The notes under the pieces are model-generated. The model did not search any database and was not told the origin of the DNA. It saw nothing but the letters and a program-made list of their open reading frames with translations. A program made the position numbers and the translations under genes. 64,000 bases of DNA from Tsukamurella sp. 8F. GTDB lineage: Bacteria; Actinomycetota; Actinomycetes; Mycobacteriales; Mycobacteriaceae. The stretch lies in assembly GCF_029167375.1 (NCBI RefSeq), contig NZ_JARFTP010000006.1, positions 147,320 to 211,319 of the forward strand, given 5' to 3'. This document shows, in pieces, positions 46,957-55,863 of this stretch (the first letter of the stretch is position 1; the number at the start of each line of letters is the position of its first letter).

Positions 46957-47847
46957 ATGCTGTTCCGCCAGCTCGAATACTTCGTCGCCCTCGCGCGCGA
47001 GCGGCACTTCGCCCGCGCGGCGCAGGCCTGTTACGTGTCCCAGCCCGCGCTGTCGGAGGCCGTCCGCAAGCTCGAGCGCGAGCTCGACGTACCGCTCGTG
47101 CGCCGGGGCTCGAGCTTCGAGGGCCTCACTCCCGAGGGAGAGCGGCTCGTCCTGTGGGCGCGCCGCATCCTCGCCGATCGCGACGCCCTCGAGCACGAGG
47201 TCACGGCGTTGCGCACCGGCCTCACCGGCGACCTGCGCCTGGGCGTGATCCCGGCGGCGACGATCAGCGTCGCCCGGCTGATCGACCCGTTCTGCGCCCT
47301 CCACCCCCTGGTGCGGGTAACAGTCGAGACCGGTCTGCGTTCAGCGGAGATCGTCGGGCGCTTACAGCGCTTCGAACTCGAGGCCGGTGTCGTGTTCACG
47401 GATGGTGTCGACACCGAGGGGCTCACGCTGACTCCTCTGTACCGCGAGCGGCACGTCCTCGTCGGGAGCGCCGAGCTACTGCCCGACGGTCCGCTCACAT
47501 GGGCCGACGCCGTCGGTCTTCCCCTCTGTCTCCTGCACTCGGGTATGCGCGGGCGGGATCGGATCGACGAGGCCGCCTCGCCGCACGGGTTGACCGTGGT
47601 CCCGCGCCTCGAATGTGACTCCGTCGCCACTCTGCTCGCCCTCGTCGACACTGGACACTGGGCCTCGATCGTGCCGCGCGCGTGGCTGTCCGGGCACCGC
47701 GCCCAGCCGGGCATGCGCATCGTGGAACTCGACGGTGCACCGCTCGGCGGCGACGTAGCGCTCGTGCGCCGCGCGGGCGAGCCCGCCTCGGTACTGGCCA
47801 CCGCACTGCAGGAGAGCCTGCGTTCGGAGCGCGCCGGCGCGCGGTGA
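46957..47847 (+). CDS. LysR-family transcriptional regulator
   Basis: A 296-residue LTTR with an N-terminal helix-turn-helix (ARAAQACYVSQPALSEAVRKL) and a substrate-binding domain. An AAAAGG ribosome-binding site precedes the ATG. The gene is divergent from the FUSC exporter, a common LysR/efflux pairing, and ends 3 nt from the convergent hypothetical gene at 47851. Confidence 0.88.
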   Translation: MLFRQLEYFVALARERHFARAAQACYVSQPALSEAVRKLERELDVPLVRRGSSFEGLTPEGERLVLWARRILADRDALEHEVTALRTGLTGDLRLGVIPAATISVARLIDPFCALHPLVRVTVETGLRSAEIVGRLQRFELEAGVVFTDGVDTEGLTLTPLYRERHVLVGSAELLPDGPLTWADAVGLPLCLLHSGMRGRDRIDEAASPHGLTVVPRLECDSVATLLALVDTGHWASIVPRAWLSGHRAQPGMRIVELDGAPLGGDVALVRRAGEPASVLATALQESLRSERAGAR

Positions 47848-47850
47848 ACG

Positions 47851-48513
47851 CTAGCGCCGCAGGACGGCGACCGTCTCCGTCTCGAGCCGCCCATCGTCCG
47901 CAGCACTGAGGTCGACGTCTGCCACCCCGGCGACCGCCTGCGCGAGCTCGCCGTGATGGGACCGCAGACGGTCGACGAATCCCGCGGCCACATCGGACTT
48001 TCCGTGACCGTGCCCGAGCACCACGAACGGCCGGCCGCCGAGATCGGCTCGGACGGCGTCGGCCAGCTCATCGAAGTAGCCGGTCAGATCCGCGACGTCG
48101 TCGCGTCCGGTACGGCGCTCGACGGTGCGTAGCCGGCGCGCCCGCGGGTCGGTGTCGCGGATCGTCTCGCTGCGGTCGACGACCTTCTGTGCGTCGAGAT
48201 CGAACACCAGGATCCGGGCCTTCTCGGCGTCGATCGCGACGGCGGCCACCGTACCGACGCCCTTCGGCTCCGGGTGCGACTTCAGCAGGTGCCGAGCGCG
48301 CTCGACGTCCTCGATGGACACCCTGCCGTCGTGCGGTCGACGGAACACCTCGCGATGGCCTTGGTACTGAACCGCGAGCCGGTCGCCGGACTCGTTCGAC
48401 ACGCTGTCCGCGAGGTCGCTCCACAGCGTGACGAAGCGGTCCCATTCGAGATCGCGGGGCGCGGGGGCGCCGAGGATCGCCTCATAGGTCTTGCGCGTGT
48501 GTGCGTTCACCAT
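47851..48513 (-). CDS. Conserved protein of unknown function
   Basis: A 220-residue soluble protein without a signal peptide. The first 80 residues (W...LWSDLADSV, then SGDRLAVQYQGHREVFRRPH) look to me like a HicA-type double-stranded-RNA-binding fold with a central Arg/His-rich turn. The rest, with FDLDAQKVVDRSE and VVLGHGHGKSD, resembles release-factor-like (baeRF) domains. Both are tentative readings by eye. A GGAG ribosome-binding site lies 5 nt before the ATG. It is monocistronic. Confidence 0.6.
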   Translation of the reverse strand: MVNAHTRKTYEAILGAPAPRDLEWDRFVTLWSDLADSVSNESGDRLAVQYQGHREVFRRPHDGRVSIEDVERARHLLKSHPEPKGVGTVAAVAIDAEKARILVFDLDAQKVVDRSETIRDTDPRARRLRTVERRTGRDDVADLTGYFDELADAVRADLGGRPFVVLGHGHGKSDVAAGFVDRLRSHHGELAQAVAGVADVDLSAADDGRLETETVAVLRR

Positions 48514-48713
48514 TCGTCTCCGTTCTCGGTGTCTTCGTCATCCGACGCTATGCGGTGCCGCGGGTGGCGCGCGACCCGCGACCGCGCGTCGACCCCCATT
48601 CGCGGCGCCACGACGCGGCGTCGAACCGCCGCCACCGGCGGTGATCGGTAGCGCCTATCAGCTGTTCGGAACCGGGTCTTGGACTTCGCGGCGTACCCGT
48701 TCGACACTGGAAT

Positions 48714-48731
48714 CACCTTGGAGACAAGGTG
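48714..48731. promoter_or_regulatory. 18-bp palindrome CACCTTG-GAGA-CAAGGTG upstream of fdh
   Basis: Perfect 7-bp arms with a 4-nt centre lie 53 nt before the formate dehydrogenase ATG, in a 271-nt region otherwise without a gene. It is an operator candidate for the block that begins with fdh. The regulator is not identified. Confidence 0.5.
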
Positions 48732-48784
48732 TTCGGCGGCCGTAGCGACCGCCTCGAGATCAATGACCGATCTAGGAGAATCTG

Positions 48785-49966
48785 ATGGCGAAGATCCTGT
48801 GCGTGCTCTACCCGGACCCCGTCACCGGCTACCCGCCGGTGTACGCCCGGGACTCGATCCCCAGCATCACCGGGTACCCGGGGGGCCAGACGGTGCCGGA
48901 TCCGGACGCGCTCGGCTTCACACCCGGCCAGCTGCTCGGGTGCGTCTCGGGCGAGCTCGGGCTCCGCGAATACCTCGAGGCCGCGGGCCACGAGCTGGTG
49001 GTCACGTCCGACAAGGACGGGCCCGATTCCGAGTTCGAGAAGCACCTGCCCGACGCCGAAGTGGTTATCTCCCAACCATTCTGGCCCGCATACCTCAGCG
49101 CGGAGCGAATTGCGAAGGCCCCCGAGCTGAAGCTGGCGCTGACGGCCGGCATCGGCTCGGATCACGTGGATCTGGACGCCGCGATCAAGGCCGGCATCAC
49201 GGTGGCCGAGGTGACGTACAGCAACAGCATCAGCGTCGCCGAGCACGCCGTCATGCAGATCCTCGCGCTGGTACGCAACTACCTACCGTCCCATCAATGG
49301 GTGGTCGACGGAGGCTGGAACATCGCGGACTGCGTCGAGCGTGCCTACGACCTCGAGGGGTTCGACGTGGGCATCATCGCGGCAGGGCGGATCGGTCAGG
49401 CCGTCCTGCGCCGCCTCGCCCCGTTCGACGTGAACCTGCACTACTTCGACACGCGCCGACTGCCCGAGGAGGTGGAGAAGGAGCTGAACCTCACGTACCA
49501 CCCGGACGTGCAGTCCTTGGTCAGCTCCGTCGACGTGGTCGATATCCACGCACCGTTGCACCCGCAGACCTATCACCTGTTCGATGCGAACCTCATAAAC
49601 TCGATGCGGCGCGGTTCCTACATCGTCAACACCGCACGCGCCGAGATCACTGTGCGCGACGACATCGTCGACGCCCTGCGCACCGGACAGCTCGCCGGCT
49701 ACGCGGGCGACGTCTGGTTCCCGCAGCCGCCGGCGCCGGACCACCCGTGGCGCACGATGCCGCACGAGGCCATGACGCCGCACGTGTCCGGTTCGACGCT
49801 CTCGGCGCAGGCGCGATACGCGGCCGGCACACGCGAGATACTGGAGGACTACTTCGCTTCCCAACCCATCCGGGACGAGTACCTCATCGTGGCGGGTGGC
49901 GCTCTCGCGGGTACCGGGGCCGCGTCCTACACAGCCGACGGCAAGGCGAGCCCCGGCGCCGAATAG
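48785..49966 (+). CDS. fdh: NAD-dependent formate dehydrogenase (D-2-hydroxyacid dehydrogenase type)
   Basis: A 393-residue, metal-free enzyme that oxidises formate to CO2 with NAD+. It closely follows the Pseudomonas sp. 101 enzyme: the start MAKILCVLYPDPVTGYP, the NAD motif AAGRIGQAVLRRL, YAGDVWFPQPPAPDHPWRT, and the active-site His/Ser segment MTPHVSGSTLSAQAR. An AGGAGAA ribosome-binding site precedes the ATG. It is the gene before dyp (56 nt gap). Formate-derived NADH would feed the nuo/ndh chain. Confidence 0.93.
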   Translation: MAKILCVLYPDPVTGYPPVYARDSIPSITGYPGGQTVPDPDALGFTPGQLLGCVSGELGLREYLEAAGHELVVTSDKDGPDSEFEKHLPDAEVVISQPFWPAYLSAERIAKAPELKLALTAGIGSDHVDLDAAIKAGITVAEVTYSNSISVAEHAVMQILALVRNYLPSHQWVVDGGWNIADCVERAYDLEGFDVGIIAAGRIGQAVLRRLAPFDVNLHYFDTRRLPEEVEKELNLTYHPDVQSLVSSVDVVDIHAPLHPQTYHLFDANLINSMRRGSYIVNTARAEITVRDDIVDALRTGQLAGYAGDVWFPQPPAPDHPWRTMPHEAMTPHVSGSTLSAQARYAAGTREILEDYFASQPIRDEYLIVAGGALAGTGAASYTADGKASPGAE

Positions 49967-50022
49967 GGTGCGGCGTATTCTTGGAATCTCGGCCACGACA
50001 CACCTGGCATACGGAAGGTACG

Positions 50023-51039
50023 GTGACGACTGTGGTCCAGCCTCAGCCGATCCTCAACCCTTTGTCCAACGCCGCGGTCTTCTTGGTGCTGACCGTCGAC
50101 GAGGGCGGCGAGGACGCTGTCAACGAGGCCGTCGGTAACCTGACCGGCCTGGTGCGATCCGTCGGATTCCGTTATCCCGACAAGGATCTGTCGCTGGTCG
50201 CGTCGTTCGGCTCCGCCGCCTGGGACCGGTTGTTCTCCGGTCCCAGGCCGGCGGAGCTGCACCCGTTCGTAGAGCTGAAAGGGCCGCAACACGCACCGTC
50301 TACACCGGGCGACATCCTGCTGCACATCCGCGCCGGGGCGATGGACGCGTGCTTCGAACTGGCGTGGCGGATCGTCGAATCGCTCGCGGGCGCGGTGACC
50401 GTGGTCGACGAGGTGCACGGCTTCCGGTTCTTCGACAATCGGGATCTGCTCGGCTTCGTGGACGGCACGGAGAACCCCGAGGGGCAGGCCGCGGGCCGGG
50501 CCGTGTGGGTCGGCGACGAGGACTCCGAGCTCGCCGGTGGCAGTTACGTGATCGTGCAGAAGTACGTGCACGATATGGCGGCGTGGCGCTCCCTCACCAC
50601 CGAGCAGCAGGAGCTGGTGATCGGCCGGTCCAAACTCGAGGACATCGAGATGGCGGACGAGGACAAGCCAGCGGACGCACACATCAAGCTCAACGTGATC
50701 AACGACGAGAACGGCGAGCAGTTGCAGATCCTCCGGGCGAACATGCCCTTCGGCGAGATCGGCGACGGCGAGTTCGGCACGTACTTCATCGGGTACAGCC
50801 GCACGCCGTCGGTCACGGAACAGATGCTGCGCAACATGTTCCTGGGCGACCCGCCCGGCACAACCGACCGAATCCTGGACTTCTCCACCGCAGTGACCGG
50901 CTGTCTGTTCTTCACGCCGGCCGTCGACTTCCTAGACGACCCTCCTCCCCCGCCCGCACCCGCGCCCGAAGAGGAGCCGGCGCCTTCGAACCACACCGTC
51001 GGATCTCTCGCAATAGGCAGCCTGAAAGGACTCCGCTGA
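50023..51039 (+). CDS. dyp: DyP-type heme peroxidase, encapsulin cargo
   Basis: A 338-residue peroxidase that uses H2O2. The DyP signature GFVDGTENP (from residue 144), the heme-ligand His in KPADAHIKLN, and the distal Arg in ILRANMPFGE are all present. After a Pro/Glu-rich linker (residues about 307-323) the C-terminus ends in GSLAIGSLKGLR, the known encapsulin-targeting peptide. I use the GTG at 50023 behind a GGAAGG ribosome-binding site. It overlaps the encapsulin start, as in Brevibacterium and M. tuberculosis (Rv0799c-Rv0798c). Confidence 0.94.
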   Translation: MTTVVQPQPILNPLSNAAVFLVLTVDEGGEDAVNEAVGNLTGLVRSVGFRYPDKDLSLVASFGSAAWDRLFSGPRPAELHPFVELKGPQHAPSTPGDILLHIRAGAMDACFELAWRIVESLAGAVTVVDEVHGFRFFDNRDLLGFVDGTENPEGQAAGRAVWVGDEDSELAGGSYVIVQKYVHDMAAWRSLTTEQQELVIGRSKLEDIEMADEDKPADAHIKLNVINDENGEQLQILRANMPFGEIGDGEFGTYFIGYSRTPSVTEQMLRNMFLGDPPGTTDRILDFSTAVTGCLFFTPAVDFLDDPPPPPAPAPEEEPAPSNHTVGSLAIGSLKGLR

Positions 51040-51836
51040 TGAACAACCTGCACCGCTCCCTCGCTCCCGTAACCGAGGCCGCATGGTCGGAGATCGAGGA
51101 GGAGGCGACACGAACGTTCAAGCGGCACATCGCAGGTCGCCGCGTCGTCGACGTCAGCGAACCCGGTGGCCCGGCGCTCGCCGCTGTCGGGACCGGGCGC
51201 CTGCTGGACGCAGCGGAGCCCGGGACGGGCGTGAGCGCCCATTTGCGCGAGTCCCAGCCGCTCGTCCGGCTGCGTGCGCCGTTCACCGTGAGCCGAGCGG
51301 CGATCGACTCGGTGGAGCGGGGCGCGCAGGACGCCGACTGGGACCCCGTCAAGGCGGCCGCGAAGAACCTGGCGTTCGCCGAGGACCGCGCCGTGTTCGA
51401 GGGCTACAAGGCCGCGGACATCGAGGGTATCCGCGCGTCGAGCTCCAACACCCCGCTCACGCTGCCCTCCGATCCCAAGGGCTACCCCGATGTGGTCTCG
51501 CAGGCGCTCTCGGAGCTGCGCCTCGCCGGAGTCGACGGCCCCTACTCCGTCCTGTTGTCGGCCGACGCCTACACCAAGGTCAGCGAGACCTCCGATCACG
51601 GCTATCCGATCCGCGAGCACCTGAGCCGCCTCGTGGGAGGCGATATCATCTGGGCACCCGCCATCGACGGCGCCTTCGTCCTCACCACCCGCGGAGGCGA
51701 CTACGAGCTGCGACTCGGCACCGACGTCGAGATCGGCTACACGACGCACGACGACCAGTCGGTGCAGCTCTACCTGCAGGAGACCCTGACCTTCCTGGCC
51801 TACACGGCCGAGGCGTCCGTCGCGCTGTCGGCTTGA
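51039..51836 (+). CDS. enc: Family 1 encapsulin shell protein
   Basis: A 265-residue HK97-fold protein that self-assembles into a protein nanocompartment (T=1 in close homologues) around DyP. Family features are the N-terminal LHRSLAPVTEAAWSEIEEEA, GRRVVDVSEPGG, and the C-terminal VEIGYTTHDDQSVQLYLQET. Its length and the adjacent targeting-tagged peroxidase match linocin M18/Cfp29. It overlaps dyp by 1 nt and is followed 25 nt later by the Clp-type ATPase. Confidence 0.95.
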   Translation: MNNLHRSLAPVTEAAWSEIEEEATRTFKRHIAGRRVVDVSEPGGPALAAVGTGRLLDAAEPGTGVSAHLRESQPLVRLRAPFTVSRAAIDSVERGAQDADWDPVKAAAKNLAFAEDRAVFEGYKAADIEGIRASSSNTPLTLPSDPKGYPDVVSQALSELRLAGVDGPYSVLLSADAYTKVSETSDHGYPIREHLSRLVGGDIIWAPAIDGAFVLTTRGGDYELRLGTDVEIGYTTHDDQSVQLYLQETLTFLAYTAEASVALSA

Positions 51837-51861
51837 CGCTCAACGAGATCGGAGTTCGACG

Positions 51862-54357
51862 ATGACGGAGTTCGACGGGGTATTCGACGACATCTTCAAT
51901 CGGTTCTTCGGCTCGGGCGGCCCCGCGCGGCCGCAGGTCCAGCGGGTGGACCTGAACCGCCTGCTCAACGATCAGGCCAAGAACCTCATCGCAGAAGCGC
52001 AGGTCGCGGCCCGGGACTGGGGATCGAACGAGATCACGCCCGAGACCCTCCTCTACGCCGCGGCCATGAACGAGCCGACGCGGGACGTGATCTCGCGCCT
52101 CGGCCTCGAGCCGGACAAGGTCGCCGCGCAGATGAAGCAGGCCGGGCAGGCCGTGGCCGGGGGAGACGGGCAGGTCACGCTGAGCCCGGCCGCGAAGCGG
52201 GCGCTGCGTGCCGCGCAGCAACACGCGGCGCAGGCCGGCCTGTCGTATGTGGGCCCCGAGCACATCCTCCTCGGTATCGCCGACAACCCGGATACCACAG
52301 CGGCGCAGGCGCTCTCGCGGGCCAGCGGACTCGACGCCCAGGCCGGCGGCACGGCCGGGCAGGAGCAGAGCTCGACACCCACACTCGACGAGTACGGCCG
52401 CGATCTCACGGCGGAGGCCCGGGCGGGCAAAGTGGACCCCGTCGTCGGTCGGGCCGAAGAGATCGAGCAGACCATCGAGATCCTCTCGCGCCGCCGCAAG
52501 AACAACCCGGTGCTCATCGGCGACCCCGGCGTCGGCAAGACCGCCATCGTCGAAGGCCTCGCGCAGCGGATCGTGAACGACGATGTGCCCAAGACCCTCG
52601 CCGGTCGCCGCGTGCTCGCGCTCGATCTCAGTTCGATGGTCGCGGGCAGCAAGTACCGCGGCGAGTTCGAGGAGCGCCTGACGAAGGTGCTGGACGAGGT
52701 GCGCGAGCACTCCGACGAGCTGGTGGTGTTCATCGACGAGTTGCACACCATCATCGGTGCCGGCGGTGGCGGCGAGGGTTCGATGGACGCAGGCAACATG
52801 CTCAAGCCGGCCCTCGCGCGCGGCGAGCTGCACGCCATCGGCGCGACGACCATCGACGAGTACCGCAAGTACATCGAGAAGGACGCGGCGCTCGAGCGCC
52901 GGTTCCAACCCGTGATGGTCGCGGAGCCGTCCGTAGCGGACACCATCGAGATCCTGCGCGGGCTCGTCGACGTGTACGAGGAGCACCACCAGGTGCGGTA
53001 CTCCGACGAGTCGCTGATCGCGGCGGCGGAACTCTCGGACCGCTACCTGACGGACCGGTTCATGCCCGACAAGGCGATCGACCTCGTCGATCAGGCCGGA
53101 GCGCGAGTCCGGCTGCGCACCAAGACTCCTGACGCGGACACCCGCTCGCTCGAGGATGAGATCGCACGGCTGAACCGCGAGAAGGACAGCGCCGTCGCGA
53201 ACGAGGACTACACGGCGGCGAGCGAGCTGAAGGAGAAGCTCGCCGACGCCGAGGAGCGGCTCGCGTCCGCCGACAAGACCGTCGAGCCCGAGGTCACCGT
53301 CGTCGACATCGCCGAGGTGATCTCACGCCGCACCGGCATCCCGGTCGCCGACCTGACGGCCGAGGAGCGCGACAAACTGCTGCGCCTCGAGGACGACCTG
53401 CACCAACGCGTCATCGGGCAGGAGGAGGCCGTCGTCGCGGTCGCCGAGGCCGTACGGCGCGCCCGCGCCGGCCTCAAGGACCCGAACCGCCCCATCGGCT
53501 CGTTCCTGTTCCTCGGTCCCACGGGCGTCGGCAAGACCGAGCTCGCGAAGGCGCTCGCGGCAGCGGTATTCGGTGACGAGGACCGCCTCATCCGCTTCGA
53601 CATGAGCGAGTTCCAGGAGAAGCACACCGTCTCCCGGCTCGTCGGTGCGCCCCCCGGATACGTCGGCTACGAGGAGGCCGGTCAGCTCACGGACAAGGTT
53701 CGGCGGCAACCGTATTCGGTGATCCTGTTCGACGAGATCGAGAAGGCCCACCCCGACGTCTTCAACATCCTGTTGCAGTTGCTCGACGACGGTCGTGTCA
53801 CGGACGCGCAGGGGCGCACCGTCGACTTCAAGAACACCATCGTCATCCTCACCAGCAACATCGGCTCGGATCTGATCCTGGGCGCGCCCGACGGCGATCT
53901 GCCCCAGGGTGTGATCGACAAGGTGATGGACCGGCTGCACCAGCACTTCCGGCCCGAGTTCCTCAACCGGATCGACGAGACGGTGGTGTTCCACCGCCTC
54001 GACAAGGCCCAGCTGCGCAACATAGTCGGGCTCATCCTGGACGGCACGCGACACCTGCTGCGCGCGCAGGACGTAGAGCTCGACGTCACCGATAGGGCCG
54101 AGGACTGGCTCGCGGACACGGGCTTCGACCCACAGTTCGGCGCGCGACCGTTGCGCCGCACCGTCCAGCGCGAGCTGGACAACCGGCTGTCGTCGCTGCT
54201 GCTGAGGGGCACGGTGGGTCCCGGAGACACCGTGCGCGTGGACGCCGACGACGACGGCCTCGTACTGGAGACCGTGCATCCATCCGAGGGTGGGCGCGAA
54301 GTGACCGAGGGCAGCGTGCCCACGGGCACAGGAACGAAGGAGGACGGCGATGTCTGA
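51862..54357 (+). CDS. Hsp100/Clp-type AAA+ unfoldase, ClpC/ClpB-like without ClpP loop
   Basis: An 831-residue two-ring ATPase with a divergent N-domain (1-150). AAA1 has [13 protein letters not shown] near residue 218 and [11 protein letters not shown] short coiled middle domain with a UVR-like stretch follows (about 423-480). AAA2 has [13 protein letters not shown] near 551 and [13 protein letters not shown]. The short middle domain is ClpC-like. The loop after TSNIGSD that carries the ClpP-binding [LIV]GF in ClpC/ClpA has no such motif, so it probably acts without ClpP, as ClpB does. It is the third gene after dyp and enc. Confidence 0.88.
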   Translation: MTEFDGVFDDIFNRFFGSGGPARPQVQRVDLNRLLNDQAKNLIAEAQVAARDWGSNEITPETLLYAAAMNEPTRDVISRLGLEPDKVAAQMKQAGQAVAGGDGQVTLSPAAKRALRAAQQHAAQAGLSYVGPEHILLGIADNPDTTAAQALSRASGLDAQAGGTAGQEQSSTPTLDEYGRDLTAEARAGKVDPVVGRAEEIEQTIEILSRRRKNNPVLIGDPGVGKTAIVEGLAQRIVNDDVPKTLAGRRVLALDLSSMVAGSKYRGEFEERLTKVLDEVREHSDELVVFIDELHTIIGAGGGGEGSMDAGNMLKPALARGELHAIGATTIDEYRKYIEKDAALERRFQPVMVAEPSVADTIEILRGLVDVYEEHHQVRYSDESLIAAAELSDRYLTDRFMPDKAIDLVDQAGARVRLRTKTPDADTRSLEDEIARLNREKDSAVANEDYTAASELKEKLADAEERLASADKTVEPEVTVVDIAEVISRRTGIPVADLTAEERDKLLRLEDDLHQRVIGQEEAVVAVAEAVRRARAGLKDPNRPIGSFLFLGPTGVGKTELAKALAAAVFGDEDRLIRFDMSEFQEKHTVSRLVGAPPGYVGYEEAGQLTDKVRRQPYSVILFDEIEKAHPDVFNILLQLLDDGRVTDAQGRTVDFKNTIVILTSNIGSDLILGAPDGDLPQGVIDKVMDRLHQHFRPEFLNRIDETVVFHRLDKAQLRNIVGLILDGTRHLLRAQDVELDVTDRAEDWLADTGFDPQFGARPLRRTVQRELDNRLSSLLLRGTVGPGDTVRVDADDDGLVLETVHPSEGGREVTEGSVPTGTGTKEDGDV

Positions 54358-54520
54358 GAACAGCGACGGGGCGGCGCCGGCCGACCTCGACGAGACCGCG
54401 GCGGAGGCGAAAGCCGAAGAGACCGAGACCCAGGTGGAGGCCGAGGCGGCCATCGGGGGCGATCTCGAGGACGACGTGGAGCTCGAGCCCGGTGGGATCA
54501 CGGACGTCCCCGACGTCTGA
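54350..54520 (+). CDS. 56-residue very acidic protein, last gene of the encapsulin operon
   Basis: A start codon at 54350 overlaps the end of the unfoldase gene by 8 nt, behind a strong AAGGAGG ribosome-binding site with 6-nt spacing. The 56-residue product starts [20 protein letters not shown] and ends GGITDVPDV. It is rich in Glu, Asp and Ala with almost no basic residue, so it is probably disordered or helical. Third-position GC fits the neighbours. The stop lies inside a hairpin terminator. It could be an adaptor, substrate or regulator of the unfoldase; no homologue is recognised. Confidence 0.7.
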   Translation: MSENSDGAAPADLDETAAEAKAEETETQVEAEAAIGGDLEDDVELEPGGITDVPDV

Positions 54521-54527
54521 TCCCACC
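54491..54527 (+). terminator. Hairpin terminator at the end of the encapsulin operon
   Basis: GGTGGGATCA (54491-54500) pairs exactly with TGATCCCACC (54518-54527). After a 2-nt bulge, an inner GACGTC pairs with GACGTC across a CCC loop, giving about 16 bp of stem. It includes the stop codon of the 56-residue gene and can serve the convergent epoxide-hydrolase-like gene as well. No clear T run is present, as is usual for actinobacterial terminators. Confidence 0.65.
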
Positions 54528-54556
54528 GCCACGGCTCTGGTCGGCGCATCGTCGAT

Positions 54557-55012
54557 CTAGTCGGCGAGGCGCGGAAACGTGGGGCGCAGGCGCGGCACCG
54601 CTGCGCCCGCACCCGCCCGCGCCACCGCCTTGGCGACCTCGAAGTAGTCGAAGTAGTCCTGCCACACAGCGATTCGACCTTCGCGTACCTCGAATCGGCT
54701 GCATACCCAGAACTGGATGCGGAACCGGCCGTAGGTCAGGGCGTTCACCCGCTCGGTGAGCACCACACCATCGTCGTCCGCCGCCGCGTGCAGCAGGACC
54801 GCTTCGAGTCTCCCGCGGGAGGCCGTCCGCTTGACGAAGTGGCGGGACACCGCGGTGCGGCCACGCAGCGTCCGCCAGGACGTGCGGGTATACACGACGT
54901 CGGGCGCGAGCATCCGGCCGGCGACGTCCATGTCCCCGTTCCCCCAGGCGTCCACGAACCGGACCGCCACGTCGTGGGGCGACCACAGCAACGACCTGTT
55001 CACGCGCACCAT
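54557..55012 (-). CDS. Limonene-1,2-epoxide hydrolase-like / SnoaL-fold protein
   Basis: A 151-residue NTF2-like protein of the limonene epoxide hydrolase type (compare M. tuberculosis Rv2740). The catalytic region reads LTERVNAL, and the later strand reads RIAVWQDYFDYFE. The Arg and the second Asp of the usual Asp-Arg-Asp triad are present, but the first Asp (as in ERVD) appears as Asn. It may have lost hydrolase activity or act on another substrate. The gene is monocistronic and convergent with the encapsulin operon. Confidence 0.75.
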   Translation of the reverse strand: MVRVNRSLLWSPHDVAVRFVDAWGNGDMDVAGRMLAPDVVYTRTSWRTLRGRTAVSRHFVKRTASRGRLEAVLLHAAADDDGVVLTERVNALTYGRFRIQFWVCSRFEVREGRIAVWQDYFDYFEVAKAVARAGAGAAVPRLRPTFPRLAD

Positions 55013-55230
55013 CGTGTTCGTGCCCCGCGAATCCCCAGCGAACTGGACATGACCGTGAGGAGAAGGTTGAGCGGCACGATTTCGCGGTCGCGTGACCTGC
55101 TTGTTATCCTGGTCGGCGATATCTCGGCGAGGGCGGCCACCCGGCTTCCGTTATCGACGCGATTCCCACCGGCGCTCTGCCGCGTGCGGACGCCCGATTC
55201 GCCGGGCCCGCACCACCTGAGAGGCAGACG

Positions 55231-55842
55231 ATGACCGAGACCAACAAGATCGCCGCGGAGATCCGCACCGAGTTCGGCAAGGGCGCGTCGCGTCGCGCCC
55301 GCCGTGACTGGAAGGTGCCGACCGTCCTCTACGGCCACGGCACCGACCCGCAGCACTTCCTGCTCCACTCGCAGGAGTTCGCCGCGATCCTGCGTAAGGA
55401 CGGCACCAACGCCGTGCTCGACCTGCAGGTCGAGGGCAAGTCGCAGCTGGCGCTGGTCAAGCAGGTCGTGCTGCACCCGCTGCGCGACTACATCGAGCAT
55501 GCCGACCTGCTGGTCATCAAGAAGGGCGAGAAGGTCGTCGTCGACGTGCCGGTCGTGCTCGAGGACGAGGCTGCCGGCGGCACGCTGGTCACCCAGGAGG
55601 CGACCCACGTCGAGGTCGAGGCCGACGCCCTCAACATCCCCGAGCAGATCGTCCACTCGATCTTCAACCTGGAAGCGGGCACGCAGGTGACCGCGGCAGA
55701 CCTGACCGTCCCGGCCGGCGCCACCGTCGTCTCCGATCCCGAGACGCTGATCGTGAACGTCATCGAGGCGCCCCGCGAAGCCGACCTCGACGAGGGCACC
55801 GACGCCGAGGCTCCCGCCGAGGACGAGCCCGCCGCCGAGTAA
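55231..55842 (+). CDS. rplY: 50S ribosomal protein L25, CTC/Ctc form
   Basis: A 203-residue 5S-rRNA-binding protein with the L25 domain ([20 protein letters not shown]) and the extra beta C-terminal TL5/CTC domain. It ends in an acidic Asp/Glu/Ala tail. A GAGAGG ribosome-binding site precedes the ATG. It is followed by pth 21 nt later, as in mycobacteria. Confidence 0.95.
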   Translation: MTETNKIAAEIRTEFGKGASRRARRDWKVPTVLYGHGTDPQHFLLHSQEFAAILRKDGTNAVLDLQVEGKSQLALVKQVVLHPLRDYIEHADLLVIKKGEKVVVDVPVVLEDEAAGGTLVTQEATHVEVEADALNIPEQIVHSIFNLEAGTQVTAADLTVPAGATVVSDPETLIVNVIEAPREADLDEGTDAEAPAEDEPAAE

Positions 55843-55863
55843 CGACCGCTGAAGGGTATCGAC

